From contig CAYLYE010000287.1 of assembly GCA_964387325.1 (NCBI GenBank), positions 1 to 6,872 on the forward strand: DNA of 6,872 nucleotides. The letters are read 5' to 3'. The notes under the pieces are model-generated. The model searched no databases and was not told the origin of the DNA. It saw nothing but the letters and a program-made list of their open reading frames with translations. Shown in pieces: positions 1 to 5,735 of the stretch (positions are counted from its first letter, which is position 1; the number at the start of each line of letters is the position of its first letter). The translations under genes and the position numbers were made by a program. This DNA comes from CAZZBK01 sp964387325 (GTDB taxonomy: Bacteria > Planctomycetota > Planctomycetia > Pirellulales > PNKZ01).

Positions 1-1841
1 CCCTGACGATCGATTTGCTTTTCGACGCTCTCGACCACCTCGCCCGTTCGGATCACGTACTCGTCGTCGCGCTGATATCCCTCGGCCAACTCGTGAGGCG
101 TGAAGTCGAAATCTGTATGGCCAATGATCTCTTCGACCGGACGTCCCAGCGACTCGATCAACCGCTCGTTGGCAAACGTGAAACGACCTTCGAGGTCCTT
201 GTTCCAAACGACCAGCGGCAAACTCTCGACCAGCGACATATAGCGGGCCTGCGACTGACGCAGCGCCTCTTCGGCCTGTTTTTGTCCGGTCGTGTCGCGA
301 AACACCACGACGCCGCCTCGTAGCGCTCCGGAGTCGTCACGCAGCGGCCGCCCGCTCACGCTCAGCCAGACGCCTGAGGGAAGATCATTGCGGCGCACAT
401 ACAACTCGACCGAGTCGGTCGCGATACCGCGCATGGCACGCGCCAACGGCAACTGATCCGCCGGAAAACGTGTGACGCCGTCAGGGCGATAAATACCAAA
501 ATGCTCGGGCCATTTCTCCATCGGCACGTCGACCTGATCGACCCCAAGGATCTGTTTGCCCGATGGGTTGAAGATGAGAAACTTGCCCTGGATGTCACAG
601 ACGGCAACGCCGTCGCCCATGTTGCGCAAGATTTGCTCGAGCACCTGGCGTTGGTGGCGGCTCTCCTCTTCACTGCGGGCAAGGGCATGGGTGCGGGCGG
701 CGACACGATCTTCGAGCAGTGCATAGGTGCTCGCTACCTGCTCGGTCATCACATTGAAGGCCTTTGCGAGTGTGCCAATCTCATCATTCGAGGTGACATG
801 AACGCGCGTATCCATATTCCCCTCGGCCACGGCCTGGGCGGCTTGAGCCAGGGCGGTGATCGGCCTCGCAAAACGCCGCGCAAGGCCATAGGTCGTTGCC
901 AAGGCCACGACCAGCACGAGGCCAAAGAGCATAGCCAGCGTGCGCCGCAGCCGAGCGAGCGGCGCATAAGCCTCGTCAATGTCCATCTGGGCCACGATCC
1001 CCAGATCGCCATAGCCCAACGGGCGAAATGCAGCCAACACGGTCTTGTCGCGATGATCGCGCGTGATCATGAAGCTGTTTTCGCCCGCAATCGCCTTGGC
1101 CATCGCGGGCAGATCGGCCTCGCGCGCCTCGTCGAGCGTGTAGTCGAGCACGAACCGAATTTTATCGCCGGCGCGGGCGCCGAGTAGCACGAGGCCCGTG
1201 CGACCAAGGCCCGTGCGATCGTTGAGCAGGCTCTCAGCGTTGCTCATGTCGAGCTTGACCATCAAGACGCCACGCTGAAACAACTTGCCCGGCACTTCAT
1301 AGGGGGTCGAGAGCCAAGCGATGAAGCGGTCCCCTTCGCGGCGCGGAGCGCCGAGATGCAATCCCATGAGCCCGGCGATGAAATCCGCGTCGTCCATGAA
1401 GTCCGCCTGGGCAAGCTCCTTGTCGGTCGTGCCGATCACGCGCCCCTGCTGGTTGGCCATCGTGACCGACAATAGCCCGGGGGTCGTGTCTCCCGGCGAC
1501 ATCAAGACGTTATTGAGTTCTTCGAGAAATTTCTCTTGAGCGTTTTCGGGCATGACGCGCGCCAGCAGCAAGTCGCGCACTCGACCTTGCCGGTTCGAGA
1601 GAAACATCCCGAGGGTCTGTTGTTGGCGAATGAACGTGAGCAGCGCCTGCTGCCGCGCTCGAGCGGTCATGACCAGCCGATCCTCGACCTGCTGGATCAC
1701 GGTACGGCGCACGGCGTCATACCCGGCCAGACTTAAGATCGCGGCGGTCACAAAGACCAGCACACCAACAAACAGCGCCAACTGGCTTTTGACCGAGAGG
1801 CCAAAGGTGCGCGGCGACGGAGACGGCTGAGAATCGTTCAC
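1..1841 (-). CDS. Membrane sensor protein, Cache-like/HAMP/PAS/PAS, probable histidine kinase (3' end beyond window)
   Basis: One frame stays open for 613 codons from a GTG at 1839-1841 to the left edge, so the C-terminus is missing. The GTG is the only usual start between the upstream in-frame stop (1893-1895) and the first membrane segment; no Shine-Dalgarno is evident. Visible order: short cytoplasmic N-terminus; TM1 about residues 20-42 (LALFVGVLVFVTAAILSL); extracytoplasmic region 43-300 resembling a double Cache sensor, with the typical GLGRTGLVLL stretch at 211-220; TM2 about 301-322; HAMP about 320-372 (RPITAL, then DEIGTLAKAFNVM); a linking helix; PAS1 about 400-520 (MGDGVAVCDIQGKFLIFNPS, ending VVFRDTTGQKQAEEAL); PAS2 from about 528 (VVWNKDLEGRFTFAN). 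Such proteins sense a small extracellular ligand and signal inward. The output domain is not in view: a histidine kinase is likeliest, but a cyclase or phosphatase is possible. It lies 70 bases after cinA and probably has its own promoter. Confidence 0.85.
   Translation of the reverse strand, partial: MNDSQPSPSPRTFGLSVKSQLALFVGVLVFVTAAILSLAGYDAVRRTVIQQVEDRLVMTARARQQALLTFIRQQQTLGMFLSNRQGRVRDLLLARVMPENAQEKFLEELNNVLMSPGDTTPGLLSVTMANQQGRVIGTTDKELAQADFMDDADFIAGLMGLHLGAPRREGDRFIAWLSTPYEVPGKLFQRGVLMVKLDMSNAESLLNDRTGLGRTGLVLLGARAGDKIRFVLDYTLDEAREADLPAMAKAIAGENSFMITRDHRDKTVLAAFRPLGYGDLGIVAQMDIDEAYAPLARLRRTLAMLFGLVLVVALATTYGLARRFARPITALAQAAQAVAEGNMDTRVHVTSNDEIGTLAKAFNVMTEQVASTYALLEDRVAARTHALARSEEESRHQRQVLEQILRNMGDGVAVCDIQGKFLIFNPSGKQILGVDQVDVPMEKWPEHFGIYRPDGVTRFPADQLPLARAMRGIATDSVELYVRRNDLPSGVWLSVSGRPLRDDSGALRGGVVVFRDTTGQKQAEEALRQSQARYMSLVESLPLVVWNKDLEGRFTFANERLIESLGRPVEEIIGHTDFDFTPHELAEGYQRDDEYVIRTGEVVESVEKQIDRQ
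1192..1218. repeat. 12-bp direct repeat within the sensor gene
   Basis: The 12-mer aggcccgtgcga occurs at 1192-1203 and exactly again at 1207-1218, a 15-base period in frame with the minus-strand sensor gene. It encodes the repeated peptide RTGL-G-RTGL in the Cache-like domain, where a GxGRTG-type turn is normal for the family. It is probably a small in-frame duplication tolerated at a loop. Confidence 0.6.
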
Positions 1842-1894
1842 AACGTTCGCGAGAGCGTGCTTGAGAATACAACCAGGACGTGGACGACACGACT

Positions 1895-1900
1895 ATTATA
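1895..1900 (-). promoter_or_regulatory. Consensus -10 box (TATAAT) before the sensor gene
   Basis: The minus strand reads TATAAT exactly, 53 bases upstream of the sensor GTG and just past the cinA stop codon. It is in the only gap (1842-1911) between the two genes. No good -35 sits at 16-18 bases; the nearest candidate, TTGAAG at 1921-1926, is 20 bases away and inside the cinA end. An exact -10 in an otherwise GC-rich sequence is suggestive, and initiation would fall near 1888 with a leader of about 45 bases. Confidence 0.4.
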
Positions 1901-1911
1901 CCGTACCCGCC

Positions 1912-3108
1912 CTAGCGGTGCTTCAATAGATGCAACCGGAGCAAATTCAACGCCTGCTTGGCGGCGAGCGGATGACGGATCGCCGAGTGAGCGCCGAACG
2001 GGGCGCTCACCACGATCGTCCCATGCGACGTGGCCAGGGCATGCTGTAATTCGCCCCCCGACGCTTGATCCGCCGGGAACGGTCCCACGGCGAGGCCAAA
2101 ATCGGCCCCATAATGCATACGGACCGCCTGAGCCCAACGCTCGGCGGTCGAACGGGGGTCGGTCTGAACGGTTCGCGGCTCGATCCAGCCACCTCGCAGC
2201 GGACCGTCGATCTCCCCCGCCTGGCTGAGCCACCGGGTCATCAGGCCCGCCGTGTCACTCTCGACCGTTGCCAACGTCTGTCCACGCGGCTTGAGCAACC
2301 GCACGACCGCATGCTCCAGCTCGTCATCTTCGTCCCCGAAAACGAGTTCGCCCAGGCATTGATGAATCGTCTCGATCGTCGGCTGCATCGCGGCTCGGGC
2401 CGCCTCGACACTCGCCGCCGCGGCGGTGATCCGCAACGTAATGGTCGCCTCATGCACCGTGATCCCCACGCTCGGCTCGCGACCGCGGCGAATCAAGTCC
2501 GGCAACATTTGCTCGAGCGCGCTTTCACCCGCCCCGAAACATTTGATCCGATAGTGATGGATGACCTGCTCCCCCGCGCCGAGTTGCCGCAGGGCGTCGA
2601 TCAGCCAGATCGACCACATCTGTTTCATCTCGGCCGGCACCCCCGGAAGTGCAAACACATGACACACGCCCCCGTCCGGGCGAGGTAGTTCCAGGGCAAT
2701 GCCCGGGGCGGTCCCTTCGGGGTTCGGAATCATGCGACTCCCCGCGGGGAACATCGCCTGCACGATATTGCGCTCGGGCATGGGACGATTGCGCCGCGCG
2801 AACAGTCGCTTGATATGATCGAGCGCTTCGCTGTACACGACGAGCGGTTGACCGCTGGCTTGCGCGAGGGCTTCGCGCGTGAGATCATCGGCCGTGGGAC
2901 CGAGTCCTCCGGTGGCAATGACGATGTCGGCCCGCTCGGCCGCCTGGCGAAACACGTCGACGTTCATCGCAAGCTGATCGGCGACCGTCACGTGTGCGAC
3001 GACCGAGACGCCTAGCTCACCCAAACGCTGGCTGAGCCACTGGCTGTTCGTATCGAGCCGTTCGCCGCTCGTGAGTTCGTCGCCGATCGAGATGATTTCA
3101 GCTTGCAT
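1912..3108 (-). CDS. cinA: CinA-family protein: COG1058 domain plus degenerate PncC-type domain
   Basis: The protein has 398 residues; CinA proteins usually have about 410-430. The N-terminal molybdopterin-binding-like domain (COG1058, about 1-170) is well preserved: EIISIGDELTSG at 4-15, N21 in the DTNS turn, ATGGLGPTADDLT at 65-77, PNPEGTAPG at 128-136, ALPGVPAEM at 153-161. In studied CinA proteins this domain hydrolyses ADP-ribose or related pyridine-nucleotide products. A linker domain (about 172-255) follows. The C-terminal part (about 273-398) corresponds to NMN deamidase (PncC), but the family ESCTGG motif is ESDTAG at 283-288, the usual Y-x-N-x-x-K segment after the glycine pair (306-307) is absent, and the usual TGIAGP is AVGPFP (340-345). 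Deamidase activity is therefore doubtful. The ATG at 3106-3108 immediately precedes the conserved EIISIGDE strand, so the start is firm. It follows hisG by 109 bases on the same strand. The old name, competence/damage-inducible, does not imply a competence role here. Confidence 0.93.
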   Translation of the reverse strand: MQAEIISIGDELTSGERLDTNSQWLSQRLGELGVSVVAHVTVADQLAMNVDVFRQAAERADIVIATGGLGPTADDLTREALAQASGQPLVVYSEALDHIKRLFARRNRPMPERNIVQAMFPAGSRMIPNPEGTAPGIALELPRPDGGVCHVFALPGVPAEMKQMWSIWLIDALRQLGAGEQVIHHYRIKCFGAGESALEQMLPDLIRRGREPSVGITVHEATITLRITAAAASVEAARAAMQPTIETIHQCLGELVFGDEDDELEHAVVRLLKPRGQTLATVESDTAGLMTRWLSQAGEIDGPLRGGWIEPRTVQTDPRSTAERWAQAVRMHYGADFGLAVGPFPADQASGGELQHALATSHGTIVVSAPFGAHSAIRHPLAAKQALNLLRLHLLKHR

Positions 3109-3153
3109 GTCGGGCGAAGTAACGGAAGGTGACCTAGATTCTCAGGCTCATTT

Positions 3154-3199
3154 GAATGACGCACTCGCCCCTCTCCTCTCGTGGTAGAGGGACGCATTC
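3154..3199. repeat. Imperfect inverted repeat in the hisG-cinA gap
   Basis: The 109-base gap between hisG and cinA holds a pyrimidine-rich palindrome. On the plus strand ccctct (3169-3174) pairs with agaggg (3186-3191), or alternatively cctct (3175-3179) with agagg (3186-3190) around a 6-base loop. Outside these, gaatg (3154-3158) can pair with cattc (3195-3199). No T-run follows on the minus strand, so it is a poor intrinsic terminator. It could be a copy of a dispersed intergenic repeat, a processing or stability element, or a weak terminator between hisG and cinA. Confidence 0.4.
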
Positions 3200-3217
3200 G
3201 AAGTCTCCCTCATTGTC

Positions 3218-4081
3218 TTACAACCGGCAGTTGGTGATCTGCGTCTCTAAGATCGCAGCGGCGCCGAGGGCCTCCAGCTGTTCCATGATCCCGATCACCT
3301 CGCCGCGTTTGACCATCACACGCACGGCGCACCACGCGGAGTCTTCCAAGGCGCTAATCGTGGGCGAGTTAAAGCCTGGCGTGATCTTCTCGGCCTGCGC
3401 CAGTTTCGTCCGCTCGACGTTGTACTCCAGCAGCGAGTAGGCGCGCGCGATCACCACGCCTTGCAGGCGGCGCACAACCCGATCGGCCACGTCGTTCAAG
3501 CGGCGCGCGTGACCTTGAATGAGCACCGTCTCGTAGCGTCCCACCTCGCTAAGAATCCGCAACCGATTGGCGGCGAGCGTGCTGCCGGTCTCGACTAGGT
3601 CGACGATCGCGTCAGCGACTCCCAGCGCGATCATCACCTCGACCGAGCCGGTGAGATTGACCAGATGCGCCTCGGCGCCGAATTGCTTGAGGTACTCGGT
3701 CGTGCAACGCGCGAAGCTCGTGGCGATGCGATGACCATTGAGCTGCGCGGGGGTGGTCACCGGCGAGTCATCCGGCACGCAAATGGCGAGCTTGCACTGA
3801 CCCACGCCCAGATCGAGACGCTTGAGCACGTCGGCGCCGCTCTCTTGGATCAGATCACTACCAGTAATGCCCATGTCGATCGCCCCTTCGGCGCAGAGCA
3901 CGGGAATGTCTTCGGTGCGGAGAAACGTGACGTCGACGGGCATTTCTCGAACCCGAGCGAACAGGCTGCGCTCTTGTCGACGAAAGCTCAAGCCGGCGTC
4001 TTTGAGCAACTCTCCGGCTAACTCGGCGAGTCGCCCTTTGCTGGGGATTCCGATGCGTAAATGTTCAGCGTTGAGCATCAT
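3218..4081 (-). CDS. hisG: ATP phosphoribosyltransferase, long form
   Basis: This is the first enzyme of histidine synthesis, joining PRPP to ATP to give phosphoribosyl-ATP in the cytoplasm. The 287 residues match long-form HisG, which carries its own regulatory domain and needs no HisZ. Visible motifs: GIPSKGRL at 11-18; FLRTEDIP at 53-60; GAIDMGITGSDLI at 66-78; the R-x-T-T-E-Y-L segment at 125-131; the PRPP-binding loop DAIVDLVETGSTL at 157-169. The C-terminal ACT-like domain (about 212-287) starts at ARAYSLLEYNV and includes TPGFNSPTISAL at 234-245; in the family it binds histidine for feedback inhibition. Two adjacent ATG codons (4079-4081 and 4076-4078) could each be the start, a difference of one residue. 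It begins 49 bases after the hisE stop on the same strand, and hisE acts on its product. A TATAAC at 4117-4122 (minus strand) could be a weak internal -10, without a clear -35. Confidence 0.97.
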   Translation of the reverse strand: MMLNAEHLRIGIPSKGRLAELAGELLKDAGLSFRRQERSLFARVREMPVDVTFLRTEDIPVLCAEGAIDMGITGSDLIQESGADVLKRLDLGVGQCKLAICVPDDSPVTTPAQLNGHRIATSFARCTTEYLKQFGAEAHLVNLTGSVEVMIALGVADAIVDLVETGSTLAANRLRILSEVGRYETVLIQGHARRLNDVADRVVRRLQGVVIARAYSLLEYNVERTKLAQAEKITPGFNSPTISALEDSAWCAVRVMVKRGEVIGIMEQLEALGAAAILETQITNCRL

Positions 4082-4129
4082 GTGCGGCGGTCTATTGAGA
4101 ATAAATGGAGTGATTCGTTATAGCAGCGA

Positions 4130-4480
4130 CTAGGACGGCTTGCAGCCTGGTCCGCGGGCCGCCTTTTCGTCCAGGCCCGAGATCCCGAAGCGACGGGCTA
4201 ATTCCCCTTCGACCTCGTCCAGCCGGACGTCTCGATGGGCCAGCAACACAAACAGGTGATACAACACGTCGCCTGCCTCGTAGATCAAGTGCTTTCGACC
4301 GTCGTCGCCGGTCTCGTCGGCCGCGGCCACCACTTCGGCCGCTTCCTCAACGATCTTGCCGCCGATTTTGGCCACGCCGCCGGCCAATAACTTGCAGGTG
4401 TACGATTTCTCCGACGGCTCGGCTTTCCGTTGGTAAATCGTATCCATGAGCTGCTGGAGGACGCTGGCGGAGGTGGTCAT
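4130..4480 (-). CDS. hisE: Phosphoribosyl-ATP pyrophosphohydrolase
   Basis: This is the second step of histidine synthesis: it removes pyrophosphate from phosphoribosyl-ATP to give phosphoribosyl-AMP. The 116 residues form one all-helical MazG-like domain of normal HisE length, not fused to HisI. Motifs: YQRKAEPSEKSYTCKLL at 16-32; the metal-binding EEAAE at 45-49; the second acidic pair E68 and D71 in YEAGDVLYHL; and DEVEGELARR at 88-97. The frame stays open further upstream to a TTG at 4583-4585, but those extra 35 residues are unlike HisE and cover the leader hairpins. The ATG at 4478-4480, just before the first conserved helix, is therefore chosen. No clear ribosome binding site is visible. 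The last 15 residues or so are Gly/Ala/Lys-rich and variable in the family. It is the first gene of the minus-strand hisE-hisG group and diverges from miaA. Confidence 0.95.
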   Translation of the reverse strand: MTTSASVLQQLMDTIYQRKAEPSEKSYTCKLLAGGVAKIGGKIVEEAAEVVAAADETGDDGRKHLIYEAGDVLYHLFVLLAHRDVRLDEVEGELARRFGISGLDEKAARGPGCKPS

Positions 4481-4503
4481 GCGGCGATCGCTCAAAAGCG
4501 GAC

Positions 4504-4530
4504 AAAAAAGCCCCCCGGGCGTTGCTCGCC
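4504..4530 (-). promoter_or_regulatory. Overlapping short hairpins plus T-run in the hisE leader (attenuator-like)
   Basis: Read on the minus strand, GGCG (4530-4527) can pair with CGCC (4521-4518) around a 5-base loop. Alternatively GCCC (4520-4517) can pair with GGGC (4513-4510) around GGG, directly followed by six T (4509-4504). The two stems share bases 4518-4520 and exclude each other, and the second has the layout of an intrinsic terminator. It lies 24 bases before the hisE ATG, downstream of a possible promoter. The stems are only 4 bp and no leader peptide with a run of His codons is visible, so regulation is a guess. Confidence 0.28.
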
Positions 4531-4556
4531 AGGGTTCGATTGTTGCTAAACTATCG

Positions 4557-4585
4557 AGGATAGGTGACAGCCTCTCAAGTCGCAA
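4557..4585 (-). promoter_or_regulatory. Possible sigma-70-type promoter for hisE-hisG
   Basis: On the minus strand TTGCGA (4585-4580) and TATCCT (4562-4557) are separated by exactly 17 bases; each matches four of six consensus positions. This is the only reasonable pair in the 135-base hisE-miaA divergent gap. Transcription would start near 4550 and give a leader of about 70 bases containing the overlapping hairpins. No comparable pair was found for miaA on the plus strand. Confidence 0.3.
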
Positions 4586-4615
4586 CCGTCGATTCTCACA
4601 CTCGCCCCACTCATC

Positions 4616-5581
4616 ATGCCCGATTCGGCTCGATTACCCCGCGATTGTTGGATGATCAGCGGGGCGACAGCTAGCGGCAAGACCAAGGTGGGTATCGAGT
4701 TAGCTCGCCTCCTGGGGGGCGAGATCCTGTCGCTCGACTCGATGGCTCTGTATCGACAGCTCGACATCGGCACCGCCAAGCCGACGCTCGACGAGCGGGC
4801 CCAAGTCCCCCACCATCTGGTCGACACCCTGGAACCGGAAGCCGAGTTCAGCTTGGCCCAATATCTCTCCGAGGCCGAACGACACGTGCAGGCCATTGCG
4901 AAGAGCGGACGTGAGCCCATTTTCGTAGGGGGGACTCCGCTGTACCTCAAGGCACTGCTGCGAGGCATCTTCGAGGGGCCTGAGGCCGACTGGGATTTTC
5001 GTCGTGGGCTCGAAACATCCGCCGAACAAAATGGCCCGCTCTGGCTCCACGAGCGGCTCGCAGCAGTCGATCCGGCGAGCGCCACGAAGTTGCACCCGCA
5101 CGACAGCCGGCGGCTGATCCGCGCTTTGGAGGTGTTCGAGAAGACGGGCCGACCCATCAGCGATTGGCAACAACAATTCGATCAGGCACGCCCCGCCGCG
5201 AGTTGCCGGGTGTTCGTGCTCGACTGGCCGCGCGAGGTACTCTATCGGCGGATCGACGAACGCGTCGAGGCGATGTTCGCCGCCGGACTGGTCGACGAAG
5301 TACGGACACTACTGGCCGCCGGTCGGTCGCTGGGCCGGACCGCTCGTCAGGCGGTCGGGTATCGCGAAGTGCTCGAATACCTCGACGGTGGTCGCGATCT
5401 GCCGGCAACCATTGAACTCGTGAAAGTGCAGACGCATCGGTTCGCCCGCAAGCAGCTCACGTGGTTTCGCAGCCTCAGCGAGTGCCGCTGGGTCTCGCTC
5501 GCCGAGCCATTCGATCCAGCACAGGTCGCCGAACAGATATTGCACTCTCCCGACATGTTTTCCTCCGAGCCGAGGGTGTGA
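4616..5581 (+). CDS. miaA: tRNA dimethylallyltransferase
   Basis: MiaA transfers a dimethylallyl group to N6 of A37 in tRNAs reading codons that begin with U, which stabilises codon pairing; MiaB usually modifies it further. The 321 residues are within the usual range of about 300-320. Motifs: P-loop GATASGKT at 16-23 (the second residue is usually Pro); DSMALYRQLDIGTAKP at 41-56, with the conserved Asp-41 that activates the tRNA adenine; HHLVD at 66-70; GGTPLYLKALLRG at 105-117; DSRRLIRALEVFEKTGRPIS at 163-182; DERVEAMFAAGLVDEV at 214-229; QAVGYREV at 245-252; and the C-terminal RFARKQLTWFR at 275-285. The ATG at 4616-4618 places the P-loop at a normal distance from the N-terminus. The gene is divergent from hisE, and its stop codon lies in the loop of a strong hairpin. 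No fusion or missing motif is seen. Confidence 0.97.
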   Translation: MPDSARLPRDCWMISGATASGKTKVGIELARLLGGEILSLDSMALYRQLDIGTAKPTLDERAQVPHHLVDTLEPEAEFSLAQYLSEAERHVQAIAKSGREPIFVGGTPLYLKALLRGIFEGPEADWDFRRGLETSAEQNGPLWLHERLAAVDPASATKLHPHDSRRLIRALEVFEKTGRPISDWQQQFDQARPAASCRVFVLDWPREVLYRRIDERVEAMFAAGLVDEVRTLLAAGRSLGRTARQAVGYREVLEYLDGGRDLPATIELVKVQTHRFARKQLTWFRSLSECRWVSLAEPFDPAQVAEQILHSPDMFSSEPRV

Positions 5582-5594
5582 GCCCTCGACTCGG
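5565..5594 (+). terminator. Strong hairpin over the miaA stop codon (terminator-like, no U-run)
   Basis: CCGAG (5565-5569) and CGAGGG (5571-5576) pair with CCCTCG (5583-5588) and CTCGG (5590-5594). This gives an 11-bp GC-rich stem with a single C/A mismatch and a 6-base loop. The loop contains the miaA TGA (5579-5581). The bases after the stem (gaacgtttcgc) are not a real U-run, so this may be a Rho-dependent end, a 3' stability hairpin, or a weak intrinsic terminator separating miaA from the VWA gene. Confidence 0.45.
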
Positions 5595-5735
5595 GAACGT
5601 TTCGCAAGCGCAACGCGATCCCACGAAGCATTGCGATTGAGCCGGACCACTACTCCCGGCAGTCGATGCGCGTCATAATAAGATCGCCGACTCTCTCACA
5701 TCTTACTGTCACCGCGCACCCTACGAGTCTTGAGC

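Noticed and set aside
501..1187. Plus-strand open frame of 228 codons opposite the sensor gene
   Set aside because: It lies opposite a continuous 613-codon frame with clear HAMP and PAS motifs, and its product has no membrane or domain pattern of its own.
1857..2228. Plus-strand frame of 123 codons at the cinA 3' end
   Set aside because: It is antisense to the cinA C-terminal part, Arg/Pro/Ser-rich, and has no start context or family resemblance.
2065..2688. Plus-strand open frame of 207 codons opposite cinA
   Set aside because: It is fully antisense to the well-supported CinA frame, with an Arg-rich product and no recognisable domain.
3012..3197. Small minus-strand frame of 61 codons spanning the hisG-cinA gap and the cinA start
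   Set aside because: It is out of frame with cinA, has low-complexity content from the palindrome, and overlaps the firmly placed CinA N-terminus.
4481..4585. N-terminal extension of hisE by 35 codons from a TTG start
   Set aside because: The extra residues do not resemble HisE, would include the terminator-like hairpin and T-run, and would make the protein longer than the family. The ATG at 4478-4480 fits the first conserved helix.
4481..4615. Search for a plus-strand miaA promoter in the divergent gap
   Set aside because: TTGTTG and TTGCTA near 4540 have no -10 at acceptable spacing, so nothing is annotated.
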